DNA from: PALSA-607 sp036501485
GTDB lineage: Bacteria > Actinomycetota > Actinomycetes > Acidothermales > Acidothermaceae
Direction of reading: 5' to 3'
Length of the DNA stretch: 64,000 bases
Assembly: GCA_036501485.1 (NCBI GenBank)
Contig: DASYAG010000039.1
Span: forward strand, 1-64,000
The first letter of the stretch is position 1; the number at the start of each line of letters is the position of its first letter. Positions 22,286 through 32,105 of this stretch are shown here, in pieces. The notes under the pieces are model-generated. The model did no database searches. It was not told where the DNA came from and saw only the letters and a program-made list of their open reading frames with translations. The translations under genes and the position numbers were made by a program.

Positions 22286-23986
22286 CTATTTGTGGGCGAG
22301 CGCAGTGAGCAGCCACGCGCCGTGCGGGATCCACTGCTCGGTCCAGCGCCACGACTGGGACGGATCGGTTTCCTCTGCCTGCTTGAAGTCGATGTCGTCC
22401 TCGTCGAACTCGCCCGCGGTGATGCCGTTGCAGACACCACCCGGTGCATTCCATTTGTCGAGGTCATACCGCGGGTTGCGGTGCCCGTGGCCCTGCACCA
22501 TGCAGGCATCGAACGGGTTGAGGCCGAAGATCCAGTCGAGTGCGGCTTGGGCGTAGCGCCACAGAGCGGCGCCGAACTCAACGTCGTCCGCGAAGACGTG
22601 TGAACCCCAGCGAGCTGCGCACGCCAACGATCCGAGTCGCGCGTTCTCGCCCTGCCACCAGTAACCGCTCTCGTTCTTGTGCACCATGAAGAACTGGACG
22701 CGATCCTGCACTCCCGGCACGAGTACGTACTGCCGCGGATAGCCGAAGGGATTGCCTTCGCCGATCGCGCTGACTTCGAGCTCGTGCGTCAGCCCCCGAC
22801 GAACCGCCAGTCGAGCGGCGTCGACCTGTGAAGTCGCACCTGTCGCTGCGAATACTTCGGCGTAGCGCAGCAATACTGCATACGGCATGCCCGCCTCGGC
22901 TGCATGTACATAGCTGCGGGTCTTCGCGTCGTCCATCCAGAACCAACCATCGGCGTGCTGGCGGTTGACGAGCTTCGCGGCCCGCAGATGCGCCGCATCG
23001 CCGTACGTCGAGTTGCCCGTGACAGCGAAGAGCTCGACAGCCGCTAGCAGCGCGCAATAGTCGTCGATCATGTTTTCGGTGCCGTCGTCGAGGTACTGCG
23101 TATTGTGCTCCTCGAGGTGCGCAAAGCCCAGCTCTGCGGCTTCTAGGTAGCGCGCGCGAGTGAAGTCGCCATCGCGTGGCAAGGTGCTGGCGCGGGCAAG
23201 CGCGGCGATCGTGCTGCCGCCGCCTTGCCGATAGCCCGACTGGTAGGTGTTGAAGCGGTGACCCTCCTGGGTCGCGTAGCTACAAATCATGCGCTCGTCG
23301 ACGTCCTTGCTCCATCGATCGAACACCGTCATGTAGAAGTAGCCAGCGGTCCGATTCTGCATTCGCACCAAGAAGTCGACGCCGTGCAGTGCTTCGTCAA
23401 CGAGACGGTCGTCCATCCAAAGGTCCGTCTCGTTGAGTCTCGCGCGAGCCTCGATCAGGTTCCAGGCGACCTGCGGTATCTGCTGAGGATTCAGAAAGTT
23501 CGCATACGACAGGTGCGACAAGTACTTCGAGGTGTCGCCCGAGGCGTCGTACCAACCACCATGGACGTCGACCCGATCGGTGCTGTCGATCACCGGGCAA
23601 TTGCTGTCGGCAATGTCAAAAATGCCAGTGCAACGCACCGACTTGAGGTAGTGCACGAGATCGGACACGACCTGGCCGTCGAGAGCAATCGCGGCAATGG
23701 TGAACGGCGCGCTAACAAGTGGTGGCACTGCGTTGTCGAGCGACAAAAAATAGCGCCCGGGCTTCTGCACTGCCGAGAAGTCGGCCTCCCAGTAGCGCCA
23801 GTCACGCCACTTCATGACGCCACCGCGGCTTCGCAGTTCGCCCGACTGCACCGGCTCTGCAACGCCGACTGCCGCATCCGCATTGAAAATACTGAAACGC
23901 CCGCCACTGAATGCAGCATCCGTTTGCAGCAATGCGAGCTTCGCGTCGTCCGCCGAGTAACCGATCTGGTTGTGCAAGAATTTCAC
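22286..23986 (-). CDS. Glycoside hydrolase family 9 protein without signal peptide
   Basis: 566 aa. An N-terminal Ig-like cellulase domain (about 1-100, FLHNQIGYSADDAKLALL) is followed by an (alpha/alpha)6 GH9 catalytic domain. GH9 landmarks: HGGWYDASGDTSKYLSH (Asp residues for the nucleophilic water), FGLNPFDACMVQGHGHRNPRYD, and the general acid Glu in EQWIPHGAWLL. It starts with GTG behind GGAGG, and the N-terminus is hydrophilic, so the enzyme is probably cytoplasmic, acting on imported oligosaccharides rather than polymer cellulose. Some intracellular GH9 enzymes are exo-beta-glucosaminidases or cellodextrinases. It lies 45 bp after kdpE on the same strand, so it may read through from the kdp operon. 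Substrate unproven. Confidence 0.88.
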   Translation of the reverse strand: MKFLHNQIGYSADDAKLALLQTDAAFSGGRFSIFNADAAVGVAEPVQSGELRSRGGVMKWRDWRYWEADFSAVQKPGRYFLSLDNAVPPLVSAPFTIAAIALDGQVVSDLVHYLKSVRCTGIFDIADSNCPVIDSTDRVDVHGGWYDASGDTSKYLSHLSYANFLNPQQIPQVAWNLIEARARLNETDLWMDDRLVDEALHGVDFLVRMQNRTAGYFYMTVFDRWSKDVDERMICSYATQEGHRFNTYQSGYRQGGGSTIAALARASTLPRDGDFTRARYLEAAELGFAHLEEHNTQYLDDGTENMIDDYCALLAAVELFAVTGNSTYGDAAHLRAAKLVNRQHADGWFWMDDAKTRSYVHAAEAGMPYAVLLRYAEVFAATGATSQVDAARLAVRRGLTHELEVSAIGEGNPFGYPRQYVLVPGVQDRVQFFMVHKNESGYWWQGENARLGSLACAARWGSHVFADDVEFGAALWRYAQAALDWIFGLNPFDACMVQGHGHRNPRYDLDKWNAPGGVCNGITAGEFDEDDIDFKQAEETDPSQSWRWTEQWIPHGAWLLTALAHK

Positions 23987-24031
23987 GTGTCCTCCGCACC
24001 TCTCGTGTCAGGGGACATCATGACGTACAGC

Positions 24032-24724
24032 TCACGGTTGGAACCGGTAACCCATCCCGGGTTCGGTCATCAGATAGCGCGGTCGCGCCGGATCCGGTTC
24101 GAGTTTGCGCCGCAGCTGATTCATGAATTGCCGCAAGTAGTGGCTCTGGTCACCGAGATCAGCGCGATCGATCGACCGCAGCATCTCGCGTTGTGTCACC
24201 AGCCGGCCAGGGTTGCGAATCAACACCTCGAGCAGCTGCCACTCGGTGGGAGTGAGCCGGACGTCGGCAGGTTCCGGTACCGGCGTCTTCAGTGTGGTGA
24301 TGCGCCGGCCCGGTAGTTCAATCTTGACGTCGCCGAAGACGGCCTGAACTTCATCGCTGCCCGTAGGCGCCCTACGAGTGACGGCCCGCAGGCGTGCGAG
24401 TAGCTCATCAACGTTGAACGGTTTGGTGACGTAGTCGTCGGCGCCCGCGTCGAGCGCGTCGACCTTGGAGATTCCCTGGCTGCGTCCCGACAGCACGATG
24501 ATCGGAACCTTGCTCCAGCCACGAAGCCCGCGGATCACGTCGAGCCCGTCCAGATCGGGCAGGCCGAGATCAAGTACGACGATGTCTGGCGATGACTGCG
24601 CGGCAACACCGAGGGCTTGTTTGCCATTCACCGCCACGACGACGTCGTACGCGCGCGCTTTCAAAGTGATGCTCAGGGCACGCAGGATCTGCGGTTCGTC
24701 ATCGACCACCAGTACGCGAGTCAT
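24032..24724 (-). CDS. kdpE: KdpE response regulator
   Basis: 230-aa OmpR-family response regulator. The receiver domain has DDEP, the phosphoacceptor Asp in VVLDLGLPDLDG (near residue 52), and Lys in VTKPFNVDELLAR. The C-terminal winged helix has LTPTEWQLLEVLIRNPGRLV and YLRQFMNQLRRKLEPDP. It receives phosphate from KdpD and activates kdp transcription at low K+ or high osmolarity. The start overlaps the kdpD stop (ATGA). A likely target is the CCTGACGC repeat array at 32796-32835. Confidence 0.95.
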   Translation of the reverse strand: MTRVLVVDDEPQILRALSITLKARAYDVVVAVNGKQALGVAAQSSPDIVVLDLGLPDLDGLDVIRGLRGWSKVPIIVLSGRSQGISKVDALDAGADDYVTKPFNVDELLARLRAVTRRAPTGSDEVQAVFGDVKIELPGRRITTLKTPVPEPADVRLTPTEWQLLEVLIRNPGRLVTQREMLRSIDRADLGDQSHYLRQFMNQLRRKLEPDPARPRYLMTEPGMGYRFQP

Positions 24725-27351
24725 GGCGACGACGGCAACAGCGGTGTTGACGCCTGCAGCGCCTGAGGTGAAGACAACTGAAGTGAAGACGACTGAGGTG
24801 ACGGCGGTTGCACTGCCGCCGCATCAACCGGCAGCGGTGAGCTGACCTGCATGGCAAGCACCATCGTCAGCCCGCCACCTGGAGTCTCTTCGACTGTCAG
24901 CGTGTGGCCTAGTGCCTCCATGAGTCCTCGCGACAGTGCTAGCCCGAGCCCGACGCCGGTGGTGTTGTCGGTGTCGCCAAGACGTTGGAACGGCGTGAAC
25001 ATGCGCTCGCGTTCGCTCTCCGGAATGCCCGGGCCGCGATCGGCAATCCGCAACTCGACCGAGTTCGCATGTGTACTTGCCGACACGCGCGGCGGCGAAC
25101 CTGGAGGTGAATAGCGCAACGCGTTCGCGGTCAGGTTCGCGATCACCCGCTCCAGCAACGCGGGATCCGTTTCGACTTCGGGCAACGTGTCAGGGACGTC
25201 GAGTTCGACCGCGCGCGCGGTTGGGCCAAGGCTGTCGAGGGCAATCGGCACGGTTTCATGAAGAGCGACGGGCTGGCGCCGGATTGACAGCGCCCCAGCC
25301 TGAATGCGGCTCATGTCGAGCAGGTTGTCGACCAGCCGGTGTAACCGATCGAGCGACTCATCCGCGGTGGCGAGTAACTCGGCGCGCTCGCTGTCGGTCC
25401 ATGCCACGTCGGCACTGCGCAACCCGGTAACTGCGGCCTTCGCCGACGCGAGTGGCGTGCGCAAATCATGGCTGACTGCGTTGAGCAGCGCGGTGCGCAT
25501 CCGGTCGGCCTCTTCAAGTGGCCTGGCCGCCTCGGCGATCGCTGTCAAGCGTTGCTGCTCGAGCGCAGTGACAGTCTGTGCGGCAAAAGCACCAAGAACA
25601 CGAAGGTCGGACGCCGCGAGAGCACGCCCACGTACCGTCAGCGCGAATCGCTCACCAACCGACACCTCGGTGTCAGCTTCGGCGGGCGTCGTGCACGGCT
25701 GTGCTCCAACCGACTCAACGACTCGCCATGGCGGGTCGGCGTCACTCGCGGAGTCGCGTTCGAGTAACGCGACCGAGGTGAGCTGGAACGTCTCTCGCAC
25801 CTGGTCGAGCAGCGCCGTCACACCCGTCTGACCACGCAGGACGCTGCCCGCCAACGTCGCCAACGTCTCTGACTCGGCAGCCGCGCTCGCGGCTTGCGTC
25901 GTGCGGCGAGCGGCTAGCTCGACAACAGAGCTCACAGTCGCAGCGACGATGACGAACGCCGCGATGGCCACGATGTTGTTGTGCTCGGCGATCGTCCACT
26001 TATGAAGCGGTGGCGTGAAGTAGTAGTTGATCAACAGGCTGGCAACCAACGCCATGGCGAGTGCGGAGTACAGGCCACCGACGAGCGCGACCGCAACGAC
26101 CGCGACGAGGTATGCCAGTAGGTCACTCGAGAGATTGAAGCTGCTGCGCGTATTGACGAGTACGAGCGTCAGAAGCGGAAGGAGTATTGCGCCCAGCGAC
26201 GCACCCGCGAGCCGACGACGCGTAGTGAGGCCGCGAGGTAACGACGGACCGACGTGCCGTCGTCCGGCCTGATCGTGCATGACCGTGTGGACGTCGAGGT
26301 CTCCCGACATCCGTGTCGTGGTCGAGCCAATGCCCACTCCCCCGTTCAGCAGCGCACCGACCCGCGACCGGCGCGAGGCACCTAACACGAGCTGGGTGAC
26401 GTTCTCTGCGTACGCAAAGGTGATAAGGGTGGCAGAGATGTCGTCGCCAACGACCTGGTGATAGGTACCGCCGAGCGACTCGACCAGCAGGCGTTGCGCA
26501 GCAAGCATCGCGGGGTTGGCGCCGGTGAGCCCGTCGGAGGGTGCAACGTGCAACGCGAGCAGGTCGGCTCCGCTGCGCGCAGCGATGCGGGCCGCTCGAC
26601 GGATTAACGTGTCGCCTTCAGGCCCGCCGGTAATGGCGACGAGGACGCGTTCTCGCGTTTCCCACGTCTCCGCGATCTGGTGCTCGTGCCGGTAATGCTG
26701 CAGCGCGTCGTCGACTTTGTCCGCCACCCACAACAGCGCGAGTTCGCGCAGCGCAGTGAGGTTGCCGATGCGGAAATAGTGCCCGAGGGCTGCGTCGACC
26801 TTGTCGGGGCCGTAGATGTTGCCGTGCGCCATACGTCGACGCAAAGCCTCAGGCGAGAGGTCGACGACATCGACCTGGTCAGCGGATCGCACGATGGAGT
26901 CGGGGATGGTTTCGCGCTGGGGCACTCCGGTAATTTTCTCGACGACGTCGTTGAGCGACTCCAGGTGCTGGATGTTCACCGTCGACAACACGGTGATGCC
27001 AGCGGCGAGCAACTCCTCGACGTCCTGCCATCGCTTTTCGTTTCGCGAACCGGGCACGTTCGTGTGCGGCAGCTCGTCGACGAGCGCAACCTTCGGGTGC
27101 CGCGCGAGGATCGCATCGATGTCCATCTCGGTGAAGTCGACGCCGCGATAGTTGATGGTCCTACGTGGGATGACCTCAAGGTCGCCGATCGCTTCTGCGG
27201 TGTGCTTTCGACCGTGAGTCTCGACGAAACCGACCACAACATCGGTGCCGCGCTCGGCTCGCCGGTGGCCCTCACCCAGCATCGCGTACGTCTTCCCTAC
27301 GCCTGGGGCCGCGCCGAGGTAGATGCGCAACGTACCCCGCGCACCTGACAT
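24721..27351 (-). CDS. kdpD: KdpD potassium/turgor sensor histidine kinase
   Basis: 876 aa from ATG 27351 (GGAGG 8 nt upstream at 27360-27364); an earlier in-frame start would overlap kdpC and is rejected. Domains: an N-terminal KdpD domain with Walker-like GAAPGVGKTYAML and VALVDELPHTNVPGS; a USP-like domain (about 240-370, VLVAITGGPEGD), where c-di-AMP binds in some homologues; a DUF4118 four-helix membrane block (about 390-500); a GAF-like segment; and a HisKA/HATPase kinase with H-box AVSHDLRTPLA and N/G boxes NALRYSPPG, DRGPGIPESE and GVGLGLALSRG. A low-complexity Ser/Gln/Pro tail follows. Typical KdpD length is about 890 aa. Confidence 0.96.
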   Translation of the reverse strand: MSGARGTLRIYLGAAPGVGKTYAMLGEGHRRAERGTDVVVGFVETHGRKHTAEAIGDLEVIPRRTINYRGVDFTEMDIDAILARHPKVALVDELPHTNVPGSRNEKRWQDVEELLAAGITVLSTVNIQHLESLNDVVEKITGVPQRETIPDSIVRSADQVDVVDLSPEALRRRMAHGNIYGPDKVDAALGHYFRIGNLTALRELALLWVADKVDDALQHYRHEHQIAETWETRERVLVAITGGPEGDTLIRRAARIAARSGADLLALHVAPSDGLTGANPAMLAAQRLLVESLGGTYHQVVGDDISATLITFAYAENVTQLVLGASRRSRVGALLNGGVGIGSTTTRMSGDLDVHTVMHDQAGRRHVGPSLPRGLTTRRRLAGASLGAILLPLLTLVLVNTRSSFNLSSDLLAYLVAVVAVALVGGLYSALAMALVASLLINYYFTPPLHKWTIAEHNNIVAIAAFVIVAATVSSVVELAARRTTQAASAAAESETLATLAGSVLRGQTGVTALLDQVRETFQLTSVALLERDSASDADPPWRVVESVGAQPCTTPAEADTEVSVGERFALTVRGRALAASDLRVLGAFAAQTVTALEQQRLTAIAEAARPLEEADRMRTALLNAVSHDLRTPLASAKAAVTGLRSADVAWTDSERAELLATADESLDRLHRLVDNLLDMSRIQAGALSIRRQPVALHETVPIALDSLGPTARAVELDVPDTLPEVETDPALLERVIANLTANALRYSPPGSPPRVSASTHANSVELRIADRGPGIPESERERMFTPFQRLGDTDNTTGVGLGLALSRGLMEALGHTLTVEETPGGGLTMVLAMQVSSPLPVDAAAVQPPSPQSSSLQLSSPQALQASTPLLPSSP

Positions 27352-27388
27352 CGACGCCACCTCCAAACTCCAGAATAATTCGTTCCGG

Positions 27389-28282
27389 TTAGGTCGCTCC
27401 GGAAAGCTTGTCGAGCACCAGGTTGAGCTGCAGGACGTCGACACCCGGGGTGCCCATGAAGCCCCATGTCCTGCCGACCGTGTACTTGCTGATCAGCGTG
27501 TGCACTTGGTCGAGGGTCAGGCCACGTACCTTGGCCACACGCGGCGCCTGAAGATTCGCGTAGGCCACGGAAATGTCGGGGTCGAGGCCGCTACCGCTCG
27601 CCGTCACGGCGTCCGCCGGTACCGGGTTGTTGACGCCCTTGCCCGGGCCATCGACCAAGACGATTTGGCCGATGCGGTAGTCGACCCCGAAGGTCGCACA
27701 TGTCACGGCGACACCGTCGTAGGTGGCGATAAACGGCTTTGCTGGGCACTCTTGGTTGACCGACACCACGCTCTTGATAGGCCCTGTCAGACCGGTGTCA
27801 TGGACAACGGAAAGCACTGCGCCGATGCCGTCGCTCGTGCAGAACCGACGCTGTCCGTCGACATTTTCGAGCAGGCCGACCGCCATGCTGCGCGAGCAGA
27901 CTTGGGTCAACAGGCTCTGCTTCCCGGTGTCCTCACTCTTGCTCGGGTCGGGCAGCGTGTCGATGATGCTTTCTGGTCCAAGGTTGCTACCGCCACTGGC
28001 CGTCGGGTCGTAGCCGGCACCTGCGTCGGAGGGCCTGGTTTGGAAGTACTTCGTTATCGCGTCGCCCTTGGCATCGGTAAAGCTTTGGCCGAGCAACGAC
28101 GATCCGACAACCATTCCGTTGGCCTTGACGAGTGAGCCGTCTGCGTGAGCCTTCAAGCCTGGCACTTGAGCGATGACGAGGATCACCAACGGGTAGGCCA
28201 ACCCGGTGACCACCGTCAGCACCACCAACGCGCGTAGCGCCGCGACATGCTGGCGTATCGATGCTGGGAGTTTGTTGAACAT
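27389..28282 (-). CDS. kdpC: KdpC subunit of the K+-ATPase, with internal Cys-containing insertion
   Basis: 297 aa against about 190 in Escherichia coli. The core is conserved: an N-terminal transmembrane anchor (VVLTVVTGLAYPLVILVIAQ), GSSLLGQSF, YFQTRPSDAGAGYDPTASGGSN, and near the end DPDISVAYANLQAPRVAKVRG and FMGTPGVDVLQLNLVLDKL. Between them lies an extra segment of about 100 residues (roughly 110-215) with four Cys (VCSRS, RFCTS, QECPA, VTCAT) that is not in the short form; longer KdpC proteins occur in other actinobacteria. KdpC stabilises KdpB ATP binding in the KdpFABC complex. It lies 5 bp after kdpB. Confidence 0.94.
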   Translation of the reverse strand: MFNKLPASIRQHVAALRALVVLTVVTGLAYPLVILVIAQVPGLKAHADGSLVKANGMVVGSSLLGQSFTDAKGDAITKYFQTRPSDAGAGYDPTASGGSNLGPESIIDTLPDPSKSEDTGKQSLLTQVCSRSMAVGLLENVDGQRRFCTSDGIGAVLSVVHDTGLTGPIKSVVSVNQECPAKPFIATYDGVAVTCATFGVDYRIGQIVLVDGPGKGVNNPVPADAVTASGSGLDPDISVAYANLQAPRVAKVRGLTLDQVHTLISKYTVGRTWGFMGTPGVDVLQLNLVLDKLSGAT

Positions 28283-28287
28283 GTCGT

Positions 28288-30444
28288 TTACCGGATTCCG
28301 GGCATGAACTGAATGATGAGGTCGATGACCTTGATACCGGCGAACGGCAACACGATCCCGCCGACCCCGTAGAGGTAGAGGTTGCGGCGCAGCATCGCGC
28401 TCGCGCTACTCGGCCGGTACCGCACGCCACGCAGCGCCAACGGAATCAAGGCAACGATGATGAGAGCATTGAAGATGACCGCCGACAGGATCGCCGACTG
28501 CGGCGAGTGCAGCCGCATGACGTTCAGCTTGTCGAGACCGGGGTAAACGGCGGCGAACATCGCCGGAATGATCGCGAAGAACTTCGCGATGTCGTTCGCG
28601 ATCGAGAACGTCGTCAGCGCTCCGCGAGTGATGAGCAGCTGCTTGCCGATCTCGACGATCTCGATCAGCTTGGTCGGGTTGGAGTCGAGGTCGACCATGT
28701 TGCCCGCCTCTTTGGCGGCTGACGTGCCCGTGTTCATGGCGACACCAACGTCAGCTTGCGCAAGGGCGGGTGCGTCGTTGGTGCCGTCTCCTGTCATCGC
28801 GACGAGCTTGCCGCCGGCCTGCTCCTTCTTGATCAGGGCCATCTTGTCTTCAGGCGTCGCCTCGGCCAGGAAGTCGTCAACGCCGGCTTCCTCGGCAATC
28901 GCTCTCGCTGTCAGCGGGTTGTCGCCGGTGATCATCACCGTGCGAATCCCCATCGCGCGCAGTTCGTCAAACCGCTCGCGCATGCCTTGCTTGACGACGT
29001 CCTTCAGGTGAATCACACCCAGCGCTCGAGCACCTTGGCGGTCGTTGACTGCGACGACGAGCGGCGTACCGCCCGCGGCGGAGATGCCGTCGACAAGCGG
29101 TCCGAGCTCAGGCGGAATCGAGCCACCGGCCGCGCGGATCCACTCGACGACCGAACTAGCCGCGCCCTTACGCACCTGACGAGTCGTGCCGCCCTCGGCG
29201 AGGTCGGCGCCACTCATGCGGGTCTGCGCAGTGAACGGGACGAAGGTGGCGTGCGTCAGTTCGCCAGGGTGCCGCTCGCGTAGCCCATACCGCTCTTTTG
29301 CGAGGACGACGACAGAGCGGCCCTCGGGCGTCTCGTCGGTCAGGCTCGACAGTTGCGCCGCATCGGCGAGATCTGCCTCGCTCACACCTGGCATCGACAA
29401 GAACTCCGACGCCTGGCGGTTGCCGAGCGTGATCGTGCCGGTCTTGTCGAGCAGCAGTGTGTTGACGTCGCCGGCAGCCTCGACGGCTCGGCCCGACATC
29501 GCTAGCACATTGCGCTGCACGAGCCTGTCCATGCCGGCAATGCCGATGGCAGAAAGCAAGGCCCCGATCGTCGTCGGGATCAAGCAGACGAGCAACGAGA
29601 CGAGCACGATGCCCGTCACGCCGTTGCCGGTGAGCGCGCTCGTGTCCGGTATTCCCGGCTGCTGGGCCTTGGAAAAAATGGCTAGCGGCTGCAACGTCGC
29701 CATTGCCAGCACGAAGATGATCGTGAGCGAGGCAAGCAGGATGTTCAGGGCGATCTCGTTCGGGGTCTTTTGCCGGCTGGCGCCCTCGACGAGCGCGATC
29801 ATGCGGTCGATGAAACTCTCGCCCGGCTTTTGGGTGATCACGACGACGATGCGGTCGGAGAGAACCTTCGTGCCGCCGGTAACCGACGACCGGTCACCGC
29901 CCGACTCGCGAATCACCGGAGCAGACTCACCAGTGATGGCCGACTCGTCGACACTCGCGATGCCTTCGACGACGTCGCCGTCGCCAGGGATCGTCTCGCC
30001 TGCTTCTACCACGACGAAGTCGCCTTGCCGGAGCTCGCTCGCTACGACCTCTTGGATGCTGCGGGCGTCGATCGTCATGCCGGTCTTCCAACCGGTGACG
30101 CGGCGAGCCATCGTGGTGGTCCTAGCTCGGCGCAACGTCTCCGCCTGCGCCTTTCCCCGACCCTCTGCCACTGCTTCGGCGAGGTTGGCGAACAACACGG
30201 TGAGCCACAGCCAAACCGTGGTGATGATCGCAAAGGCAGTGTGGTCACGGATCGCCAACCAAGTGGTGAACACCGAGCCGATTTCAACGATGAACATGAC
30301 CGGGTTCTTGTACAGCGTGGTCGGGTTGAGCTTGCGGAACGCGTCAGGCGTCGAGCGCCACAGTTGGTGGGGATCGAGCAAGCCGCCCTGCACCCGATTC
30401 GTCAAAGACGTCGGGATAGCTGGGGTGAGCGCAGTCGACGTCAT
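28288..30444 (-). CDS. kdpB: KdpB P-type ATPase subunit
   Basis: 718-aa P-type ATPase that energises high-affinity K+ uptake. Signatures: TGES actuator motif (AITGESAPV), phosphorylation site DKTGTITLGNR (Asp about 335), KGAAS nucleotide domain, and MTGDGTNDAPALAQADVGVAMN hinge with the GDGxND motif. Slightly longer than the E. coli protein because of N-terminal residues. Its ATG overlaps the kdpA stop by one base (TAATG), so the two are coupled. Confidence 0.98.
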   Translation of the reverse strand: MTSTALTPAIPTSLTNRVQGGLLDPHQLWRSTPDAFRKLNPTTLYKNPVMFIVEIGSVFTTWLAIRDHTAFAIITTVWLWLTVLFANLAEAVAEGRGKAQAETLRRARTTTMARRVTGWKTGMTIDARSIQEVVASELRQGDFVVVEAGETIPGDGDVVEGIASVDESAITGESAPVIRESGGDRSSVTGGTKVLSDRIVVVITQKPGESFIDRMIALVEGASRQKTPNEIALNILLASLTIIFVLAMATLQPLAIFSKAQQPGIPDTSALTGNGVTGIVLVSLLVCLIPTTIGALLSAIGIAGMDRLVQRNVLAMSGRAVEAAGDVNTLLLDKTGTITLGNRQASEFLSMPGVSEADLADAAQLSSLTDETPEGRSVVVLAKERYGLRERHPGELTHATFVPFTAQTRMSGADLAEGGTTRQVRKGAASSVVEWIRAAGGSIPPELGPLVDGISAAGGTPLVVAVNDRQGARALGVIHLKDVVKQGMRERFDELRAMGIRTVMITGDNPLTARAIAEEAGVDDFLAEATPEDKMALIKKEQAGGKLVAMTGDGTNDAPALAQADVGVAMNTGTSAAKEAGNMVDLDSNPTKLIEIVEIGKQLLITRGALTTFSIANDIAKFFAIIPAMFAAVYPGLDKLNVMRLHSPQSAILSAVIFNALIIVALIPLALRGVRYRPSSASAMLRRNLYLYGVGGIVLPFAGIKVIDLIIQFMPGIR

Positions 30445-32105
30445 TAGTGCAGACCTTCCGCAAACGGGCCGAGTGCAAGTGCTGGCAAGTAGGTGAGAGC
30501 GACGACGATCAGCACGACACCGACAACCATGCCGATGAACAAGGGCCGGTGAGTGGGCAACGTGCCTTCGGATACCGGCACGGGTTGTTGCCTGGCTAGT
30601 GACGCGGCCAAGCCGAGGGCGAAGATCATCGGAATGAACCGCGCGCCGAGCATCACGATGCCGAGCACGGTGTTGTACCAGTTCGTGTTCACACCGATGC
30701 CGGCGAAGGCTGAGCCGTTGTTGTTTGCCGTCGAGGTGAATGCATACAACACCTCCGACAGGCCGTGCGCGCCAGTGTTCTCCATCGCCGCGCGTTCACC
30801 GGGCAAGGCCATAGCTACAGCAGTGCCGATGAGCACAAAGGCTGGTGTGGTCAAGAAATACAGCGACGAGAATTTCATTTCACGTGCTGCAATTTTCTTG
30901 CCCAGATACTCCGGAGTTCGCCCGACCATCAGGCCGCCAACGAAGACCGTGATGACGGCGAGCACGAGGATGCCGTATAGGCCGCTGCCGGTGCCCCCAG
31001 GCGCGACCTCGCCGAGCTGCATATCGAGCAGCGTGATGGCGCCGCCAAGGCTGGTGTAGGAGTCGTGCAACGAATCGACGGCACCCGTCGAAGTCAATGT
31101 CGTGGCTGATGCGAATGTCGCGGAGTCAAGCACGCCGAATCGCGTCTCGGTTCCCTCCGACGCCGCACCTACCGCTGTTGGCACGCTGCCGTGGTGGACG
31201 CCCTGCGCGACGTTAAGTCCGATCACGCTGAGGATCGACAGCACCGCCATGACAGCGACGATCGCCAACCCTTGGCGCTTATCGCCGACCATGCGACCAA
31301 AGGTGCGCGGCAGCGAGAACCCGATGACCAGCAAGAAATAGATCTGGAACCAGTTCGTCCAGTTGGTGGGATTCTCGAATGGGTGCGCGGAGTTCGCGTT
31401 GTAGAAGCCGCCGCCGTTGGTGCCTACCTGCTTGATTGCCTCTTGGGATGCAACCGGCCCACCGGTAATCGACTGGTGGCTGCCCGCGATGGTGTTCACA
31501 ACGTGCGTCGCGTGGAAGTTGTCGATCGCTCCACCGGCAATGAGGATGATCGCGAACAAGATCGACATCGGCAACAGGATGCGTGTGATCGTACGGATCA
31601 AGTCGACCCAGAAGTTGCCAAGTTGGTCGGTGCGCGACCGCGCGAAGCCCCGCACGAGAGCGATGGCGACGCAGATGCCCACTGCAGCCGAGGCGAAGTT
31701 CTGTACCGCGAGACCCGCCATTTGTGCGGTGTAGCCGAGTGCCGACTCGCCCGAATATGACTGCCAGTTGGTGTTCGTCGTGAAACTCGCGGCGGTGTTG
31801 AACGATTGGCCTTGCTCCATGCCCTTGAAACCCAGGCTGAACGGCAGGTGGTGTTGCGCGCGCAGCATGAGATAGAGCCCGAGCACCGACATGAGCGAGA
31901 ACGCGAGCAAGCTGCGCAAGTACGTCGACCACTTCTGGTCGGCGTCCGGGTTGACGCCAATCGCTCGGTAGATGACGCGCTCGGCACGCCAGTGGGTCTT
32001 ACCCATGAAGACGCGCGCCATGTAGTCGCCAACTGGACGGTACGACAAACCCAGGGCGATGACGAGTGAGGCGAGGAACAGAATCCCTGCGAGAGTCGCG
32101 TTCAT
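30444..32105 (-). CDS. kdpA: KdpA potassium channel-like subunit
   Basis: 553-aa polytopic membrane protein (about ten transmembrane helices), the K+-binding subunit related to K+ channels. Four selectivity-filter-like loops can be seen, including FTTNTNWQSYSGE, GTNGGGFYNANSAHPFENPT and STANNNGSAFAG. Length matches the family (557 in E. coli). The ATG at 32105 directly follows the kdpF TAA. Confidence 0.98.
   Translation of the reverse strand: MNATLAGILFLASLVIALGLSYRPVGDYMARVFMGKTHWRAERVIYRAIGVNPDADQKWSTYLRSLLAFSLMSVLGLYLMLRAQHHLPFSLGFKGMEQGQSFNTAASFTTNTNWQSYSGESALGYTAQMAGLAVQNFASAAVGICVAIALVRGFARSRTDQLGNFWVDLIRTITRILLPMSILFAIILIAGGAIDNFHATHVVNTIAGSHQSITGGPVASQEAIKQVGTNGGGFYNANSAHPFENPTNWTNWFQIYFLLVIGFSLPRTFGRMVGDKRQGLAIVAVMAVLSILSVIGLNVAQGVHHGSVPTAVGAASEGTETRFGVLDSATFASATTLTSTGAVDSLHDSYTSLGGAITLLDMQLGEVAPGGTGSGLYGILVLAVITVFVGGLMVGRTPEYLGKKIAAREMKFSSLYFLTTPAFVLIGTAVAMALPGERAAMENTGAHGLSEVLYAFTSTANNNGSAFAGIGVNTNWYNTVLGIVMLGARFIPMIFALGLAASLARQQPVPVSEGTLPTHRPLFIGMVVGVVLIVVALTYLPALALGPFAEGLH

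Noticed and set aside
23225..24316. Plus-strand 363-aa frame over the 5' half of the GH9 gene and the kdpE 3' end
   Set aside because: It crosses two established minus-strand genes and has no recognisable domain.
27352..27444. Upstream in-frame extension of kdpD
   Set aside because: It lies inside kdpC; the ATG at 27351 has a ribosome site 8 nt ahead and begins the KdpD domain.
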